56,986 nucleotides of DNA, taken from CAXGTL01 sp964012725 (lineage in GTDB: Archaea > Nanobdellota > Nanobdellia > Woesearchaeales > CAXGTL01). A model generated the notes under the pieces. The model did not search any database. It saw only the letters and a program-made list of their open reading frames with translations, and was not told where the DNA came from. A program made the translations under genes and the position numbers. The DNA is taken from NCBI GenBank assembly GCA_964012725.1, contig CAXGTL010000002.1, forward strand, positions 1 to 56,986, in the 5' to 3' direction. How positions within the stretch are numbered: position 1 is the first letter of the stretch; each line of letters starts with the position of its first letter. Of this stretch, positions 26,520 to 35,325 are shown piece by piece.

Positions 26520-26870
26520 TTATAGCTTATCTTCTACCTGTTCCCACTTAATACGTTCCCACACACGTTCATGGAAATAATACAGAACAAACCTAATAAC
26601 ATGAAACATCACAGTAACAATGGTTGCTTTCTCAATATCTCTTGTATAATACCAACTAATAAATCCTAAAATCAGAATTCCAATTGATCTCCACACTAAT
26701 GATTTAACAAATGATCTTTTCGGAGTATCTATTAACCTAATGTAAACCTTTCTTACCTTTGTAAACCTTTTTTTATTGGTTTTATTAGGTCTGTCAGAAA
26801 TCTTAGATTTCTGAGCATGCTCAAAAGCTTTTGCTTTTGACATTTTCCTCTTTTTTTTACTTCTTTTCAT
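26520..26870 (-). CDS. DUF2061 membrane protein
   Basis: 116 residues. The C-terminal ~70 residues match DUF2061: RSFVKSLVWRSIGILILGFI, SWYYTRDIEKATIVTVMFHV and LYYFHERVWERIKW, two membrane helices. The N-terminal ~45 residues are Lys-rich; codons for HAQKSKISD in this part form a perfect hairpin (26794-26814) like intergenic palindromes elsewhere in the window, suggesting an insertion. The true start could be the second Met at codon 10. Overlaps thrS by 14 bases. Confidence 0.8.
   Translation of the reverse strand: MKRSKKKRKMSKAKAFEHAQKSKISDRPNKTNKKRFTKVRKVYIRLIDTPKRSFVKSLVWRSIGILILGFISWYYTRDIEKATIVTVMFHVIRFVLYYFHERVWERIKWEQVEDKL
26794..26814. repeat. TCAGA-type palindrome inside the DUF2061 reading frame
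   Basis: TCAGAAATC-TTA-GATTTCTGA, nine perfect base pairs with a 3-base loop, followed by GCATGCTC. Its minus-strand reading shares CATGCTCAGAAAT and ATTTCTGACA with the palindrome at 37129-37151. Confidence 0.6.
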
Positions 26871-28749
26871 TTATTTCTTTTTCCAACTCTTTAATAAAAT
26901 CACTTACTTTTTCTTCACCTAAAATTTTATTATCACGAGTACGAACATTCACAGTTTTATTTTCAATTTCCTTATCACCAATTACAAAAGTATAATTAAC
27001 TTTATCTATTTCAGCATCTCTAATCTTTTTACCAGTTGTTTCTGCTCTAAAATCTTTTGTCACTTGAAAACCTTTACCAAATAATTGATTATAAACTTTT
27101 TCAGCAAAAGCATGATGACGGTCTGCAATTGGAAGTACACGAACTTGTTCAGGTGATAACCATAATGGGAATTTACCTGCATAATGTTCAACTAACACAC
27201 CTAAGAACCTTTCAACACTTCCATATATCGCTCTATGAAGCATCACTGGCCTTTTTTTAGTACCATCTTGTGCTTCGTATGTTAAATCAAACTTCTCAGG
27301 CATTGAAAAATCAAGTTGTATTGTTCCACATTGCCAAGTTCTTCCTAATGCATCTTTCAAATGATAATCTATTTTTGGTCCATAGAATGCACCATCTCCA
27401 GGATTAATTTTAAATTTCATTTGCTTTTTTTTAAGAGCATTTTCTAATGCTTTTTCAGCTTTATCCCAAATTTCTTTAGAACCCATTGCTTTTTCAGGCT
27501 TAGTTGATAACTCAACATTATAATCAAATCCAAATGTTTTGTAAACTCTATCAACAAGTTCAATTAACTCAATTATTTGTTCTTCTAATTGTTCTTCTGT
27601 ACAAAATACATGAGCATCATCTTGGGTAAAGTGTCTAACTCTAAATAAACCAGACAACACTCCTGATAATTCATGTCTATGTACTAAACCAAACTCTCCT
27701 GCCTTAATAGGCAATTCTCTGTATGAATGCATTTTTGTTTTATAAATAATAAGATTTCCAGGACAATTCATTGGCTTAACAGCATAATCTTGTTTATCAA
27801 TTTTAGTAAAATACATATTTTCTTTATAATGATCCCAATGTCCAGATTGTAACCATAAAGCTTTATTAAGAATAATTGGTGTCTTGTTATCTTCATAACC
27901 CAATTTTCTCATTTCTTTTCTCATATAACTAGCTAATTTTTTCCAAATATGATGACCTCTATCATGAAAAAAAGGCATACCAGGTGCTTCATCATGAAAA
28001 CTAAAAAGATTCATTTCTCTACCAATCTTTCTATGATCCCTTTTCTTAGCTTCCTCAAGCAATGTTAAATATGCTTTAAGTTCTTTTTTATCAGGAAAAC
28101 TAATTCCATATATCCTTTGTAATTGTTCTTTTTCAGCATCAGCTCTCCAATAAGCACCAGCAACTTTCATTAATTTAAAAGACTTGATTTGGCCTGTATG
28201 TTGCACATGAGAACCTCTACACATGTCAACATATTCACCATGCTTGTAAATAGTAACAGTATCTCCTTCAAGTTCATTTATCATTTCAACTTTGAACTTA
28301 TTATCTTTAAACATTTCAAGTGCTTCATCTTTACTTATCTCTGACCGAACAAAAGGCAATTTTACTTTAACAATTTCTTTCATCTTTTGTTCAATCTTTT
28401 CTAAATCTTTTTCTTTAACTGCTTCCATATCAAAATCATAATAAAAACCATCATCTACAGCAGGACCAATTGTTGGCTTTGCTTTTGGAAACAATTGTAC
28501 AACAGCATCAGCTAATATGTGTGCAGAACTATGCCTAAATATTTCAACACCAACTTCATCTTTGAAAGTAATTATTTTAATCTTAGAATCTTTATCGATT
28601 TTAGTTGATAAGTCTTGTAATTCTCCATTGACTTCAATTGCAACAGCACTTCTAGCTAACCCTTCAGCTATACTTGTAGCAATATCTAAACCAGTTACAT
28701 CTTTATCAAACTCTTTTTTTGACCCATCTGGAAACTCTATATTAACCAT
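26857..28749 (-). CDS. thrS: Threonyl-tRNA synthetase, bacterial type
   Basis: 630 residues. N-terminal TGS domain (MVNIEFPDGSKKEFDKDVTG), then the SAD editing domain with HSSAHILADAV and CRGSH, the class II catalytic core (RDRGHHIWKKL-like motif 1 region, FRVRHFTQDDAHVFC, motif 3 HRAIYGSVERFLGVLVEHY), and the C-terminal anticodon-binding domain (VRVLPIADRHHAFAEKV). Most archaeal ThrRS instead carry a DTD-like editing domain, so this is the bacterial/eukaryotic architecture and was probably acquired by transfer. Cys, His and His zinc ligands appear present (NCPG, FRVRHFTQDDAH, LHRA). Confidence 0.95.
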   Translation of the reverse strand: MVNIEFPDGSKKEFDKDVTGLDIATSIAEGLARSAVAIEVNGELQDLSTKIDKDSKIKIITFKDEVGVEIFRHSSAHILADAVVQLFPKAKPTIGPAVDDGFYYDFDMEAVKEKDLEKIEQKMKEIVKVKLPFVRSEISKDEALEMFKDNKFKVEMINELEGDTVTIYKHGEYVDMCRGSHVQHTGQIKSFKLMKVAGAYWRADAEKEQLQRIYGISFPDKKELKAYLTLLEEAKKRDHRKIGREMNLFSFHDEAPGMPFFHDRGHHIWKKLASYMRKEMRKLGYEDNKTPIILNKALWLQSGHWDHYKENMYFTKIDKQDYAVKPMNCPGNLIIYKTKMHSYRELPIKAGEFGLVHRHELSGVLSGLFRVRHFTQDDAHVFCTEEQLEEQIIELIELVDRVYKTFGFDYNVELSTKPEKAMGSKEIWDKAEKALENALKKKQMKFKINPGDGAFYGPKIDYHLKDALGRTWQCGTIQLDFSMPEKFDLTYEAQDGTKKRPVMLHRAIYGSVERFLGVLVEHYAGKFPLWLSPEQVRVLPIADRHHAFAEKVYNQLFGKGFQVTKDFRAETTGKKIRDAEIDKVNYTFVIGDKEIENKTVNVRTRDNKILGEEKVSDFIKELEKEINEKK

Positions 28750-28807
28750 ATTAGAAATAGTAATGTATGTAAGATATAAAAATGTTGTTATTTTTGTGTA
28801 GAAGAAA

Positions 28808-29875
28808 TTATTTTTTCTTTTTACTTTTCTTTTTCTTCTTTTTAAACATACCTAATAACTTAGCAAAGAACCCTTGCTTCTTTTTAGGCTTTTCTGGAAC
28901 TTGGTGTTGAAATGGTTTTTCTTGATATTCTTGTAAAGGAACAGGATCAGGTAAGTCTAAATCAAAATCGTGTTTAGTACTCATTTCAGGAAGTTCAAAA
29001 TCATATTTATGAAGTTTTTTCTCAGTCTTCCCATGAGGAACAGGAATTTGATCAGGTTCCATAGGATGAGTTATATGTTCTTGTTGACCAATATTCCCAC
29101 TAGATTGTTTAACTTCTTTTTTACTTTCTTCTTCATCCACATTTATTTTTTCTGTTTCCTTCTCAGGTTCAACAATACCTTTTTCCAATAATAATTCGTT
29201 TTCTAGTTCCTGAAGTTCCTGTTTTTTCTCTTCTAACATATTACTTATTTGTGAAATAACTTTAAATTCAAGATCTTCTTTATCTTTAGACTTATGTGAA
29301 AACATAGTTTCAGACTTTTTCTTTAATTCTTTTATTTTTTCTTCAATTCTTAAAATAGTTTTTTCATTTTGTGGTTTAGACAAATCAACCATATTTTGTA
29401 GTTTAGTTTCCATATCTGAAATTTTGTTTGTTAAAACTGAAAGCCTTTCTTTTTTCAAGATTTGTGCTTCTTTGTCTAATGCAAATCTTTTTTCACGTTC
29501 ATGTAAAACAGAATTAAGCTTTTTTTCTAAATAATTAATTTTATCTTTTAATACATTAACTTTAAGTTCTTTAATTTCAATACTGGAAATCTCACCTTTA
29601 ATTTTTTTATGATCAATTATTAGATCCATCCTTTCTTTTAGATAATTAAGTGCTTTATTAATATGGTTAACTTTTAATGCTTCATGAGATTCTTTAGAAG
29701 ATAATAAAATATTAACTTTTTTTTTAATATCTTCAACATTATTTTTAAGATTATTTATTTCTGCCATACTTGCACCAGCACTTGGTTGAGAAAGATTATC
29801 AATATCTAAACTACCAGATTTATTGTTTTTTATAGATTGTAAAAACTTTCCTAACTTTTTATTATCTAGTTTCAT
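28808..29875 (-). CDS. Coiled-coil protein with basic C-terminal tail
   Basis: 355 residues. Residues ~40-235 are a long coiled coil (NNVEDIKKKVNILLSSKES, EIKELKVNVLKDKINYLEKKLNSVL). It continues with an acidic, then Pro/His-rich linker (HPMEPDQIPVPHGKTEKK, DLPDPVPLQEYQEKPF) and ends in GFFAKLLGMFKKKKKKSKKKK, which looks like an amphipathic, membrane- or nucleic-acid-binding tail. Forms a unit with the Pro-rich gene at 29920-30399. Function unknown. Confidence 0.6.
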   Translation of the reverse strand: MKLDNKKLGKFLQSIKNNKSGSLDIDNLSQPSAGASMAEINNLKNNVEDIKKKVNILLSSKESHEALKVNHINKALNYLKERMDLIIDHKKIKGEISSIEIKELKVNVLKDKINYLEKKLNSVLHEREKRFALDKEAQILKKERLSVLTNKISDMETKLQNMVDLSKPQNEKTILRIEEKIKELKKKSETMFSHKSKDKEDLEFKVISQISNMLEEKKQELQELENELLLEKGIVEPEKETEKINVDEEESKKEVKQSSGNIGQQEHITHPMEPDQIPVPHGKTEKKLHKYDFELPEMSTKHDFDLDLPDPVPLQEYQEKPFQHQVPEKPKKKQGFFAKLLGMFKKKKKKSKKKK

Positions 29876-29919
29876 ATTATTACTTTTTTATCATATTTAT
29901 TTTGAATATTATTATTTTT

Positions 29920-30399
29920 CTACCTACCAAATAAGCTCAGACTTTTTTTAGGTTTTTTTAATGGTTGAGGCATTTCTGGTGGTGGTGGAGGTGGTAAATT
30001 CATACTTGGTATATGATGTTGTCTTTGAGGAGGTGGCATTGGTGGATGCATTTGAGGCATTTGCCTTGAACCTTGTGGAAACATAGGCCTTTGTTGTTGT
30101 GGCATCATAGGTCTTTGTTGCTGAGCTACCATTGGCCTTGGTACCATGGGACGTGGAGGTAATGGACCAGGTAAAGGTTGTAATTTCTTTAATGTTTGTA
30201 CAATTTCCATAATACCTTGAGAGATCTTATTATTTTGATTAATAACTTGTCTTAACATATCAATAATTTGCCCATGGTCTAAATCAGAGCTTTGATCAGT
30301 TATCACTTGTTCAGAAGCTTTATTTAAAGCACTTGCAAAAGAATCTAATTTAGAGTTAAGATCACCGATAGAACTTACTAATTCTTGATTATTTTCCAT
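29920..30399 (-). CDS. Pro/Gln/Met-rich protein with N-terminal helical region
   Basis: 159 residues. Helical first half (LVSSIGDLNSKLDSFASAL, IIDMLRQVINQNNKISQGIM); second half is low-complexity with imperfect repeats of RPMVPRP, QQQRPMMPQQQ and PPPP. It ends KKPKKSLSLFGR, resembling the tail of its downstream neighbour. Likely a disordered scaffold partner of that protein; the role is inferred from adjacency only. Confidence 0.55.
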   Translation of the reverse strand: MENNQELVSSIGDLNSKLDSFASALNKASEQVITDQSSDLDHGQIIDMLRQVINQNNKISQGIMEIVQTLKKLQPLPGPLPPRPMVPRPMVAQQQRPMMPQQQRPMFPQGSRQMPQMHPPMPPPQRQHHIPSMNLPPPPPPEMPQPLKKPKKSLSLFGR

Positions 30400-30468
30400 A
30401 TTACCACCTACTTTTTTTTATTATGTATGGTTTATAGAATTATTCTATATAAAGCTTTTGGAAATATG

Positions 30469-30592
30469 GGCTTCATTCAAAATATCTGTCTGTGCCATTG
30501 TTTGCTATTGTTTACTTGTAAACAATGGCAAAGGCCAGACGTAGTTTTACGAATAAAATGAGTAAAACGAAGTAGGATTTTTGGATGAAGCC
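30469..30592 (+). repeat. Family B inverted-repeat element, copy 2
   Basis: Ends GGCTTCAT...ATGAAGCC. Inside: GTCTG...CAGAC stem enclosing a hairpin GCTATTGTTTAC/GTAAACAATGGC, then hairpin GTTTTAC/GTAAAAC with loop GAATAAAATGA. It ends four bases from the 3' end of the nucleotidyltransferase gene. Stem changes relative to copies 1 and 3 are mostly compensated. Confidence 0.7.
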
Positions 30593-30596
30593 AATA

Positions 30597-31319
30597 TCAC
30601 ATATTATTAGCCATTTCCAAAGCTTCTGGCACACCAACATCAATAAAATAATAATTCTTATTATCAAAAGCAGATCCAAACACAGGTTTGTTTTCAATCC
30701 AATATAATAAAAAATTCAGCATTGCACCATATGTTTTATCTTTTGCTAATATTAGTTTCATATCATCTTTAACATCTTTCTTAAATATAAAAATACCAGC
30801 ACAACACAAACTAGATTTAGGATGTTCAGGTTTTTCATCAAAAGCAATGATTTTTTTATTTTCATCTAATGTGATTACACCCAACCTTTTAGCTTTTTCT
30901 AAGCCAACATCAAATAAAATCATAACACTAGAATCTTTAGATTTATACAAATCATATGGTCTTAATAAATCAAAATTAGAAAAATTATCACCATATATTA
31001 ACATAAAATCATCATCAATCATGTCTAAAGCTAAATTAATGTCTGCAAGTGTTCCAAGTCTGTTCTCATTAGATGTTGTACCATCATTAATTAAAGTAAT
31101 TTTGATTTTATAATTAGATTTATCTACCCATTTTTGAAAATTATCATAAAACTTTGCATTTGTTATAATAATTATTTCATCTATATCAATTTTTGAAACT
31201 TTTTCAAGAATATTTTCCAATAAAGGTCTACCTTTTATACTTAACAAAGACTTAGCTGTATTTTCACTTAACTCTCCAAGCCTTGTTCCATATCCAGCAC
31301 ACAATATAATACATTTCAT
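30597..31319 (-). CDS. Sugar-phosphate nucleotidyltransferase
   Basis: 240 residues of the NTP_transferase family: MKCIILCAGYGTRLGELSE with the catalytic Gly-rich/Arg signature, then KSLLSIKGRPLLENILEKV, FMLIYGDNFSNFDL (metal Asp) and GVITLDENKKIIAFDEKPEHP. The C-terminal hexapeptide region of longer homologues is absent, as in RfbA/HddC-like short enzymes. Activates a sugar-1-phosphate to an NDP-sugar; the sugar and base are not predictable. The phosphohexomutase at 9385 could supply substrate. Confidence 0.88.
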   Translation of the reverse strand: MKCIILCAGYGTRLGELSENTAKSLLSIKGRPLLENILEKVSKIDIDEIIIITNAKFYDNFQKWVDKSNYKIKITLINDGTTSNENRLGTLADINLALDMIDDDFMLIYGDNFSNFDLLRPYDLYKSKDSSVMILFDVGLEKAKRLGVITLDENKKIIAFDEKPEHPKSSLCCAGIFIFKKDVKDDMKLILAKDKTYGAMLNFLLYWIENKPVFGSAFDNKNYYFIDVGVPEALEMANNM

Positions 31320-31414
31320 AATAAAATAGAAAAATTAATGATTTATAAGCTTTATCATATTATATAACTATAACACATAAACCTTTAAAAAACAGACCTA
31401 TATCCCCAATATAT

Positions 31415-32410
31415 ATGACAGTAACACAAGGAATTGACCACAGACTTTTACCATTAACAAGATCACAAGCATCTTTAATAATTAAAAATGGAATTCTTGT
31501 ATTTACAAAAGATCAATCAAATCTAAGCAAAATATATGAACCTGAAGATATTGATATATGTCAAGTAAGACCACCAGAATTAAGCAATAACATGCAAGAC
31601 ATATATAATATTAGATTAAAAGAAGCATTTCCTAATGATTTAAAACGTAATGGTGGTTTGATTGGATTATCAAGACCTGAAACAAGGGGAAAATTAATCT
31701 TACCATTATATCCTACAAGTTTTTCTATGTTTAAATGTACATTACCATGGAATGATATATATGATCCACAACTTGAACCAGGATTAATGCATATTCCATT
31801 TACAATAGATCATGTTGTAATAACACAAGATAATCATTTTATTTTTTATAAACGTAAAGATAATAGAGCAACTTGGAAAAATTGTTTTGGAGCTCCTTTT
31901 AATTTTAGGCATGATTTTGATAAAGATTTTGGATCTGAAACAGTATTACATGAATTAACACATGGAGATACTCTTTATGATCAAGCAAGAGATGGAATTG
32001 TAAGAGAACTTAATCCATATAAACCAGGAATTGATTCTAAACATAGTGATACACTTTTAGAACAAATCATAGATTCAGATGAAGTACAAGTTAAAGCAAT
32101 AACTAGCTTAACATTACATGCAGATACATATGATTGTAGTTGGCACTCAGGTTCTTTTTCAATAATATTAATAGATGCTGGAGAATATTTAGAAAAAAGA
32201 AATGAACATGATTTTACAGCAGGCAGACCTGAAAAGTTCTATTCAGTTGAATATACACCAGACAATATGATTAGGTTCTTAAACGAAAACCAAGGAACAA
32301 ATGATGGAAATAAATTAGCAACAACATTTGAAGGTTCAATTATCATGGCATGTGTACAAAGCTTTGGTACAGATTTTCTTAAGAAATTGAATTATGAAGT
32401 TAGCTTCTAA
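31415..32410 (+). CDS. Uncharacterised protein with possible Nudix-like core
   Basis: 331 residues. Residues ~125-260 have the strand order of a Nudix domain (IDHVVITQDNHFIFYKRK, then a glycine/proline turn GAPFNF, later the helix ARDGIVRELNPYKPGI and ITSLTLHADTYDC), but no true Nudix box. I do not recognise the full protein. TATA and start are plausible (ATG at 31415). It precedes the Bud32 gene by about 50 bases on the same strand. Confidence 0.55.
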   Translation: MTVTQGIDHRLLPLTRSQASLIIKNGILVFTKDQSNLSKIYEPEDIDICQVRPPELSNNMQDIYNIRLKEAFPNDLKRNGGLIGLSRPETRGKLILPLYPTSFSMFKCTLPWNDIYDPQLEPGLMHIPFTIDHVVITQDNHFIFYKRKDNRATWKNCFGAPFNFRHDFDKDFGSETVLHELTHGDTLYDQARDGIVRELNPYKPGIDSKHSDTLLEQIIDSDEVQVKAITSLTLHADTYDCSWHSGSFSIILIDAGEYLEKRNEHDFTAGRPEKFYSVEYTPDNMIRFLNENQGTNDGNKLATTFEGSIIMACVQSFGTDFLKKLNYEVSF

Positions 32411-32461
32411 AATACAATATAATCACTTAACTTTATAAACCTAAATACACCTCCTATATAC

Positions 32462-33064
32462 ATGATTAAGATATCACAAGGTGCAGAAGCATCCATATAT
32501 AGGGAAGAAGATATTATTGTTAAACATAGAACTATTAAATCTTATAGAAACAAAGATATAGATAATAAACTAAGAAAACACAGAACAAGAAGAGAAGCAA
32601 AAGTTCTTAAAAAATTAGAAACATTAGGATTTCCTGCTCCAAAAATCATTAAAGACATTGATGAAATCAGTATGAAGATTGAAATGGAACATATTAATGG
32701 TGAAAAATTAAGAGACTTCTTACACAAGAACCATAAAGAATTAAGCAATGAAATCGGTAAAAAGATTGCAATCTTGCACAATAATGACATTATACATGGA
32801 GATCTTACAACATCTAATATGATTGTTGATGAAGAAATATATTTAATTGATTTTGGTCTAAGCTTTTTTTCAACAAAACCAGAAGATAAAGCAGTTGACT
32901 TACATTTATTAAAAAGAGCATTAGAATCAAAACATCATATGATATTTGAAGAATGTTTTAATGAAATAATAAAAGCTTATAAAGAACATTATCTTGATCA
33001 TGAAAAAGTACTTAACAGATTAGAACAAGTTGAAAAAAGAGGAAGGAATAAACATAAGGGGTGA
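32462..33064 (+). CDS. bud32: Bud32 (KEOPS complex kinase/ATPase)
   Basis: 200 residues, the compact Bud32 size. ISQGAEASIYREEDIIVKHR (shortened P-loop), HRTRREAKVLKKLETLGFPAPK (family-specific helix), catalytic loop IIHGDLTTSNM and metal motif LIDFGLSFF. Part of the KEOPS machinery for t6A37 in tRNAs reading ANN codons, such as the tRNA-Met and tRNA-Arg(CCT) nearby. Kae1 is not in the window, so it is not fused here. Overlapped in reading with no gap to the HIT gene (four bases between stop and start). Confidence 0.93.
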   Translation: MIKISQGAEASIYREEDIIVKHRTIKSYRNKDIDNKLRKHRTRREAKVLKKLETLGFPAPKIIKDIDEISMKIEMEHINGEKLRDFLHKNHKELSNEIGKKIAILHNNDIIHGDLTTSNMIVDEEIYLIDFGLSFFSTKPEDKAVDLHLLKRALESKHHMIFEECFNEIIKAYKEHYLDHEKVLNRLEQVEKRGRNKHKG

Positions 33065-33068
33065 AACA

Positions 33069-33473
33069 ATGGATTGCATATTTTGTAAAATAATCAAAGG
33101 AGAAGTACCATGTTCAAAAGTATATGAAGATGATGATGTTTTAGCATTTTTGGACATTTCACCAAATAATAAAGGTCATACTTTAGTTATACCAAAACAA
33201 CACCATGAAACAATTCTAGACATTCCTGATGAATTATTAAAAAAAGTAATTATGTTAGTAAAAAAAGTATCAATTGTATTAAAAAAAGATTCTGATGGTA
33301 TAAATATATTACAAAATAATTATAAACCAGGTGGACAATTAGTACCACATATCCATTTCCATATCATACCAAGGTTTGAAAATGATAACCATAAATTTGA
33401 ATGGAGCCATATTAAGTATGAAGATGGAGAAGTGGAACAATATAGACAGAAAATAGAAAACCTTTTAAAATAA
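33069..33473 (+). CDS. HIT family hydrolase with intact histidine triad
   Basis: 134 residues from MDCIFCKIIKGEVP. The CxxC metal pair and the triad HIHFHIIPR are present, so nucleoside phosphoramidase or dinucleotide hydrolase activity is expected. The ATG at 33069 has GGGGTGA at normal spacing; the longer frame from 33030 reads back into bud32 and is rejected. Contrast with the two triad-less HIT relatives at 52130-53666. Confidence 0.92.
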   Translation: MDCIFCKIIKGEVPCSKVYEDDDVLAFLDISPNNKGHTLVIPKQHHETILDIPDELLKKVIMLVKKVSIVLKKDSDGINILQNNYKPGGQLVPHIHFHIIPRFENDNHKFEWSHIKYEDGEVEQYRQKIENLLK

Positions 33474-33495
33474 GTTCTTTTTTTCATATTCACAT

Positions 33496-33635
33496 GGCGG
33501 TATAACTCAGTCTGGTTAGAGTGCTACGCTCATAAGATTTTGAGCGATGATCCTTAGGGAAATGATTACGCCCAACTAACTGAGTGACGTAGATGTCCCG
33601 AGTTCAAAATTACTATGGAAATCTCGGTACCGCCA
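33496..33635 (+). tRNA. tRNA with CAT anticodon (Met, possibly Ile2), two introns
   Basis: Acceptor GGCGGTA/TACCGCC is perfect; D-arm ACTC/GAGT with GG in the loop; anticodon stem CTACG/CGTAG; T-stem CCGAG/CTCGG. The anticodon loop CTCATA-A is split after position 37 by 33535-33586 (52 nt). The T-loop, 33603-33622, is 20 nt long instead of 7, so about 13 nt (ATTACTATGGAA region) are inserted. Discriminator A at 33635; no encoded CCA. Elongator Met is preferred, but a tRNA-Ile with modified CAU cannot be excluded. Confidence 0.9.
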
Positions 33636-33668
33636 TTTTTATTTTAAAAACAAAGAAAAAAAAGAATT

Positions 33669-33875
33669 CTATAAAACATTAGCAATCTTAGTTAAAATAT
33701 CAATTGCATCTAATCTTACATATAGATAAAACAATGCTATAAAAAACACACCAACTAATCCAATCATAATAGCTATCAAATAATTTTTCTGCTTTAACAA
33801 CTTATTTTGTTGTGCTTGCAGCCTTTGAGAATAAGATATTTCATACACTTTTCCTTTATCATCAACATATTTCAT
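33669..33875 (-). CDS. Small single-pass membrane protein
   Basis: 68 residues: charged N-terminal helix with Gln/Lys (SYSQRLQAQQNKLLKQKN), one strongly hydrophobic helix (LIAIMIGLVGVFFIALFYLY), short tail. No family recognised. GGTGG ribosome binding site upstream of the ATG. Confidence 0.55.
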   Translation of the reverse strand: MKYVDDKGKVYEISYSQRLQAQQNKLLKQKNYLIAIMIGLVGVFFIALFYLYVRLDAIDILTKIANVL

Positions 33876-34023
33876 TCTACCACCTTTTTTATTTGTTTTA
33901 TATAAATATAATATATAAGCAGATATTATCTCTATTTAAAGATTATTATACTTGTGTATATATGTCCAATAAATAGTAAAATTTCCGACATATTTATATA
34001 TACCTTTATTATAAATAACAAAT

Positions 34024-34476
34024 ATGTTTAAATTATTCAAACACAAAAAAGGGGTATCACCATTAGTAGCAACTATTTTTCTAATGGCTCTTGCAGTAGG
34101 TGTAGGAGCTGTAATAATGCAGTTTTCTGAAGACTTAGTTGGGACAGAAACAGTAGCAGCATGTTCAGAAGATTTCACATTAGTTATTACTAAAGTATGT
34201 ATGAGAACAGCAAGCACATTTGAATTTACAGCAGAAAATACAGGAGATTATGATATGGCTGGACTTAGAATTGAAGTACAAGGAATGGGTGGCCAAGGTA
34301 CAATAAGGGAATATCCAGAAATTATAGCAGAAAATGGTAAAATGAAGAAAAAGATTAATTTCCCTGTTAAACTGCAAGCAGTACAGTTTGTACCTTTAGT
34401 TAAACAAAACGAAGAAATACATCGATGTAATAACAGATTAAGAATCTTTACAAAAGATGATATTAAAGGTTGTTGA
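34024..34476 (+). CDS. Type IV pilin/archaellin-like protein
   Basis: 150 residues. N-terminus MFKLFKHKKGVSPLVATIFL followed by a ~20-residue hydrophobic helix is a class III signal peptide: basic stretch, KKG-V cleavage site for a FlaK/PibD-type peptidase (one is encoded at 53663-54526), and assembly helix. The mature part is short and beta-rich with four Cys (AACSEDF, KVCMRT, HRCNN, KGC), possibly disulphide-bonded. Likely a minor pilin or adhesion subunit. Confidence 0.8.
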   Translation: MFKLFKHKKGVSPLVATIFLMALAVGVGAVIMQFSEDLVGTETVAACSEDFTLVITKVCMRTASTFEFTAENTGDYDMAGLRIEVQGMGGQGTIREYPEIIAENGKMKKKINFPVKLQAVQFVPLVKQNEEIHRCNNRLRIFTKDDIKGC

Positions 34477-34540
34477 TTTTTGTATTTTATTTTAAAATTA
34501 TACTAAAGTTTTAAATACTAACTTCTACAGATATCAAAAT

Positions 34541-35320
34541 ATGAAAATAAAAATCAACACAAACAAAACCCTAGAACAAAATGCATCAGAATACTATGAA
34601 AGAGTTAAAAAACTAAAAAGAAAACTAGAAGGTGCAACAAAAGCATTAAGTAGAAGTAATGTTAAGCTAAATAAGTTAGAAAAAAAAGATATTGAAGTAC
34701 AAGAAAAGAAAAAACAGTCTGCTAAAAAAAAATCAATAAAGAGAGAATGGTTTGAGAAATTCCATTGGTTCCATTCTTCTTCAGATTTATTAGTAATAGG
34801 TGGGAAAGATGCAACATCTAATGAAATCGTTGTCAAAAAACATGTTGAAAAAGGAGATTTAGTGTTTCATACAGAAATGTCTGGTTCACCTTTTTTTGTT
34901 ATAAAAAGTAATAAGAAAAAAATTGATGACAAAACAATAAAAGAAACAGCTCAAGCAACAGTATCATATTCCAAAGCATGGAAACTTGGTTTAAGTATTA
35001 GTGATGTGTTTTATGTTAAACCTAACCAAGTTACAAAGGAAACAAAATCAGGTGAATTTGTTGCAAGAGGAGCATTCATGATATATGGTAAAAAAGAATT
35101 CTTAAAACCAAAGTTAGAAATAGCAATTGGTATAACCAAAGAAAACAAAGTTATAGGTGGACCAATTTCTGCAATTAAAAAACATTCTGAAAAACATATT
35201 ATAGTTGTCCCAGGAAAACATAAGAAATCTGACACTGCTAAGAAGATTAAGTCTAAGATTGGTGGTAGTGTTGATGAGATAAGTAGGTTTTTGCCAGCTG
35301 GTGGCTGTGGTTTAAAATAA
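34541..35320 (+). CDS. NFACT-R (DUF814) RNA-binding protein, lacking NFACT-N
   Basis: 259 residues. After a ~65-residue coiled-coil segment (ASEYYERVKKLKRKLEGA...) comes NFACT-R: WFEKFHWFHSSSDLLVIGGK, FHTEMSGSPFFVIKS, and ATVSYSKAWKLGLSISDVFYVKP. RqcH/NEMF proteins (~600 residues) have this domain after NFACT-N and coiled coils and recruit tRNA to stalled large subunits. Here only the coiled-coil end and NFACT-R remain. Either a split gene with NFACT-N elsewhere or a stand-alone NFACT-R tRNA-binding protein. Confidence 0.85.
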   Translation: MKIKINTNKTLEQNASEYYERVKKLKRKLEGATKALSRSNVKLNKLEKKDIEVQEKKKQSAKKKSIKREWFEKFHWFHSSSDLLVIGGKDATSNEIVVKKHVEKGDLVFHTEMSGSPFFVIKSNKKKIDDKTIKETAQATVSYSKAWKLGLSISDVFYVKPNQVTKETKSGEFVARGAFMIYGKKEFLKPKLEIAIGITKENKVIGGPISAIKKHSEKHIIVVPGKHKKSDTAKKIKSKIGGSVDEISRFLPAGGCGLK

Positions 35321-35325
35321 TAAAG

